Positions 62,627 through 64,000 of a stretch of DNA of 64,000 nt are shown here, piece by piece (positions within the stretch are counted from its first letter, which is position 1; each line of letters begins with the position of its first letter). Source of the stretch: Streptomyces sp. NRRL S-455. Its GTDB lineage: Bacteria > Actinomycetota > Actinomycetes > Streptomycetales > Streptomycetaceae. The notes under the pieces were generated by a model that worked only from the letters and a program-made list of their open reading frames with translations, had not been told where the DNA came from and made no database searches. Both the position numbers and the translations under genes were made by a program. The stretch spans positions 62,001 through 126,000 of the forward strand of contig NZ_JOCT01000001.1 in assembly GCF_000717875.1 (NCBI RefSeq), in the 5' to 3' direction.

Positions 62627-63594
62627 CTGTAGACCCCCTGTTCGCCGAGGCGGTGGGCGACCTTGTTGGCCGCGTAGACGAGCAGTGCTCCGACGAGCCC
62701 CTTGAACAGGCCCGCGGCGGCGGCGAATCCGTAGTCACCGCCGACGATGCCCTGGTAGTAGACGAAGGTGTCGATGACCTCGGCGGTCTCCGGACCGACC
62801 GCGTCGCGCTGCAGCAGCATCTGCTCGAAGCCGACGGAGAGGATGTCGCCGAGCCGCATGATGAGCAGCAGCACGATCACCGGGCGGATGGCGGGCAGGG
62901 TGACGTGCCAGAAGCGCCGCCAGGGTCCGGCGCCGTCGATGGCGGCCGCCTCGTACTGCTGCTCGTCGACCTGGGCGAGCGCGGCGAGGAAGATGATCGT
63001 GCCCCAGCCGGCGTCCTTCCAGATGACCTGGGCGACGACGAGCGGTTCGAAGGCGTCGGGGTTGCCGATGATGTCGACGGTGTGCAGACCGGCCCCGCTC
63101 AGGCCGCTGTTGAGCAGGCCGGTGTCCCCGAGCACCTGCTGGAACAGCGCGACGACGATCACCCACGAGATGAAGTGCGGCAGATACGCCACCGACTGCA
63201 CGAAGCGGCGCACCGAGCTCCAGGTGAGGGTGTGCAGCAGCAGGGCGAGACCGAGTGGCACCGGGAAGTAGAACACCAGCTGGAGGACGGCGATCCAGAG
63301 GGTGTTGAGGACGGAGTCCCAGAAGGCGGCGTCCTCGAACATGCGCTGGAAGTTGCCGAGGCCCACCCATGGGCTGCCCCACAGGCCGTCGAACGGCACG
63401 TACTCCTTGAACGCGATGACGTTGCCGGCGAGGGCGCCGTAGTGGAACAGCAGGAAGTAGGCGACGCCAGGCAGCATGAGCAAGAACAAGGTCCGGCTCT
63501 GAAAACCTTTACGCTTGCGTTGAACCCCGCGACTGCGGTGCGGATTCGGGTCGACCCCCTTCGCACCTGCTCGTTCCCGTAAGGCAGTTGCCAC
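62623..63594 (-). CDS. ABC transporter permease (LplB/YteP type)
   Basis: The protein has 323 residues. A basic N-terminus leads into LFLLMLPGVAYFLLFHYGALAGNVIAFKEY, a signature of the LplB group. The EAA loop is EQQYEAAAIDGAGPWRRFWHVTLPAI near 205-230. The GTG at 63594 follows GAGGGGG. It is the first gene of a five-gene operon (two permeases, binding protein, LacI, DUF2264). The ATPase is not encoded here. Confidence 0.9.
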   Translation of the reverse strand: MATALRERAGAKGVDPNPHRSRGVQRKRKGFQSRTLFLLMLPGVAYFLLFHYGALAGNVIAFKEYVPFDGLWGSPWVGLGNFQRMFEDAAFWDSVLNTLWIAVLQLVFYFPVPLGLALLLHTLTWSSVRRFVQSVAYLPHFISWVIVVALFQQVLGDTGLLNSGLSGAGLHTVDIIGNPDAFEPLVVAQVIWKDAGWGTIIFLAALAQVDEQQYEAAAIDGAGPWRRFWHVTLPAIRPVIVLLLIMRLGDILSVGFEQMLLQRDAVGPETAEVIDTFVYYQGIVGGDYGFAAAAGLFKGLVGALLVYAANKVAHRLGEQGVYR

Positions 63595-63628
63595 GGATCC
63601 CCCTCACCTCGGCGTGTCCGGTGAAGGG

Positions 63629-63657
63629 AAGTTAAAACGTTTTCAATGCCCGGTCAA
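63629..63657 (-). promoter_or_regulatory. ABC/LacI operon promoter with LacI operator in the spacer
   Basis: On the minus strand a -35 TTGACC (63657-63652), a 17-bp spacer and a -10 TAACTT (63634-63629) form a near-consensus promoter. TTGAAAAC/GTTTTAAC at 63646-63631 is a LacI-type palindrome with two mismatches. It fills most of the spacer and the -10. The LacI protein encoded at 58966-60033 is the expected ligand, making an autoregulated operon. Confidence 0.75.
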
Positions 63658-63851
63658 CACTTCTGACACAGAAGGGACTTCACGCCGGGGAATGGGACCT
63701 CAGACCGAGAACAGGCGAGGTAGTCCACGAGGGGTTCGTCGAACAGCCGGGTCTGCGTTGCCTCGAACGGGCACCGCACCGTCCGGTGAAAGACGTCCGG
63801 CCAGCGTCGCCGAACATATGCCGGCAGCGCGACGGCAAGGCCCAGACTCAT
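63654..63851 (-). CDS. Possible small cysteine-rich protein
   Basis: A 65-codon frame starts at the ATG at 63851. It has an N-terminal hydrophobic stretch (MSLGLAVALPAYV) and then VRCPFEATQTRLFDEPLVDY, LACSRSEVPFP and LLCQKC. The spaced cysteines (CP, CS, CxKC-like) resemble small zinc-ribbon proteins. Third-position GC is lower than in neighbouring genes and no ribosome site is clear, so this could be spurious. Its stop lies in the -35 region of the ABC operon promoter. Confidence 0.3.
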   Translation of the reverse strand: MSLGLAVALPAYVRRRWPDVFHRTVRCPFEATQTRLFDEPLVDYLACSRSEVPFPGVKSLLCQKC

Positions 63852-64000
63852 CCGACGGGCCGCCGGGCACGGTGGCCACCGGAGGCGTGCGGCGGCCTGG
63901 CGTGGCCGGAAGTACGCCCGCAGTGCCACCGGCGGCCGGGACGGTGCTGCCTACTCCCGGGCCCTGGCCGCCCCACCCACGCGGCACGTCCTGGGTACGG

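Larger units (their letters stand above)
63595..64000. other. Upstream region of the ABC/LacI operon to the window edge
   Basis: The region holds the promoter/operator at 63629-63657 and a doubtful small minus-strand gene at 63654-63851. The last 150 nt show no motif, repeat or well-supported reading frame. Confidence 0.4.

Noticed and set aside
1..64000. tRNA, rRNA, CRISPR, insertion sequence or prophage
   Set aside because: No cloverleaf-like genes, regular spacer arrays, transposase motifs, terminal repeats or phage genes were seen while reading both strands. Small or degenerate ones could be missed by eye.

Overview
The window looks like Streptomyces chromosome. GC is very high, coding third positions are mostly G or C, GTG starts and 4-nt ATGA/GTGA stop-start overlaps are frequent, and the gene families are typical of the genus (DUF6643 protein, MHS transporter, TAP-like peptidase, PAS-GAF-SpoIIE phosphatase, LacI/ROK/DeoR-regulated sugar operons). 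No rRNA, tRNA, CRISPR array, insertion sequence or phage gene was seen. About 56 genes are supported. Most are catabolic, transport and regulatory, and few are housekeeping.

Layout. 1-2448 (minus) is a small biosynthetic operon: UbiA prenyltransferase, type III polyketide synthase, and an isoprenylcysteine-methyltransferase-like enzyme cut by the window edge. 2904-4199 is an MGT-type glycosyltransferase. 4349-8746 is a candidate 3-hydroxybutyrate system: an MHS transporter faces a convergent operon of 3-hydroxybutyrate dehydrogenase and a GAF/PucR-type regulator. A 25-bp motif recurs before both transcription units at the same distance from a -10 box. 8745-24329 is a mixed stretch: Nudix hydrolase, apolipoprotein N-acyltransferase, O-antigen-ligase-like protein, glutamate-racemase-like enzyme, HpnB-like glycosyltransferase, DUF6643, MOSC protein, a beta-helix/AAA+ fusion, a membrane lipase-like protein, a DeoR regulator and an SRPBCC protein. 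24357-33790 has a Cds1-like cysteine desulfhydrase, a lone HATPase, a TetR-DUF4865-phosphotriesterase operon, a PPOX protein, a 3-hydroxyisobutyrate-dehydrogenase-like enzyme, a ROK regulator, an AlkB-like oxygenase and RlmG. 33814-36473 is an aga-like aldolase/SIS operon with a divergent DeoR regulator. 36543-38360 is a GH15 enzyme. 38364-39929 is a copper locus with a secreted His-rich protein, CopZ, and a copA reduced to its two ends.

41480-48028 (minus) is a seven-gene sugar operon: Gfo/Idh/MocA oxidoreductase, PmoA/DUF6807, cupin, binding lipoprotein, two permeases and a YesL-like protein. It has a LacI-type operator at its start. 48368-56997 carries a secreted TAP-like peptidase, a PAS-GAF-SpoIIE-HATPase signalling protein, a CitB-type response regulator without a kinase gene, and a complete tctCBA tricarboxylate transporter. 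57003-63594 (minus) is a second ABC operon with an Lpl-type importer, a LacI repressor and DUF2264. Its LacI-type operator sits inside the promoter spacer.

The clearest unusual items are the shared activator-like motif of the hydroxybutyrate locus, the internally deleted copA beside two promoters with palindromes in their spacers, the UbiA/type III PKS/methyltransferase operon, and the beta-helix/AAA+ fusion. All product calls rest on motifs read by eye; no database search was run.
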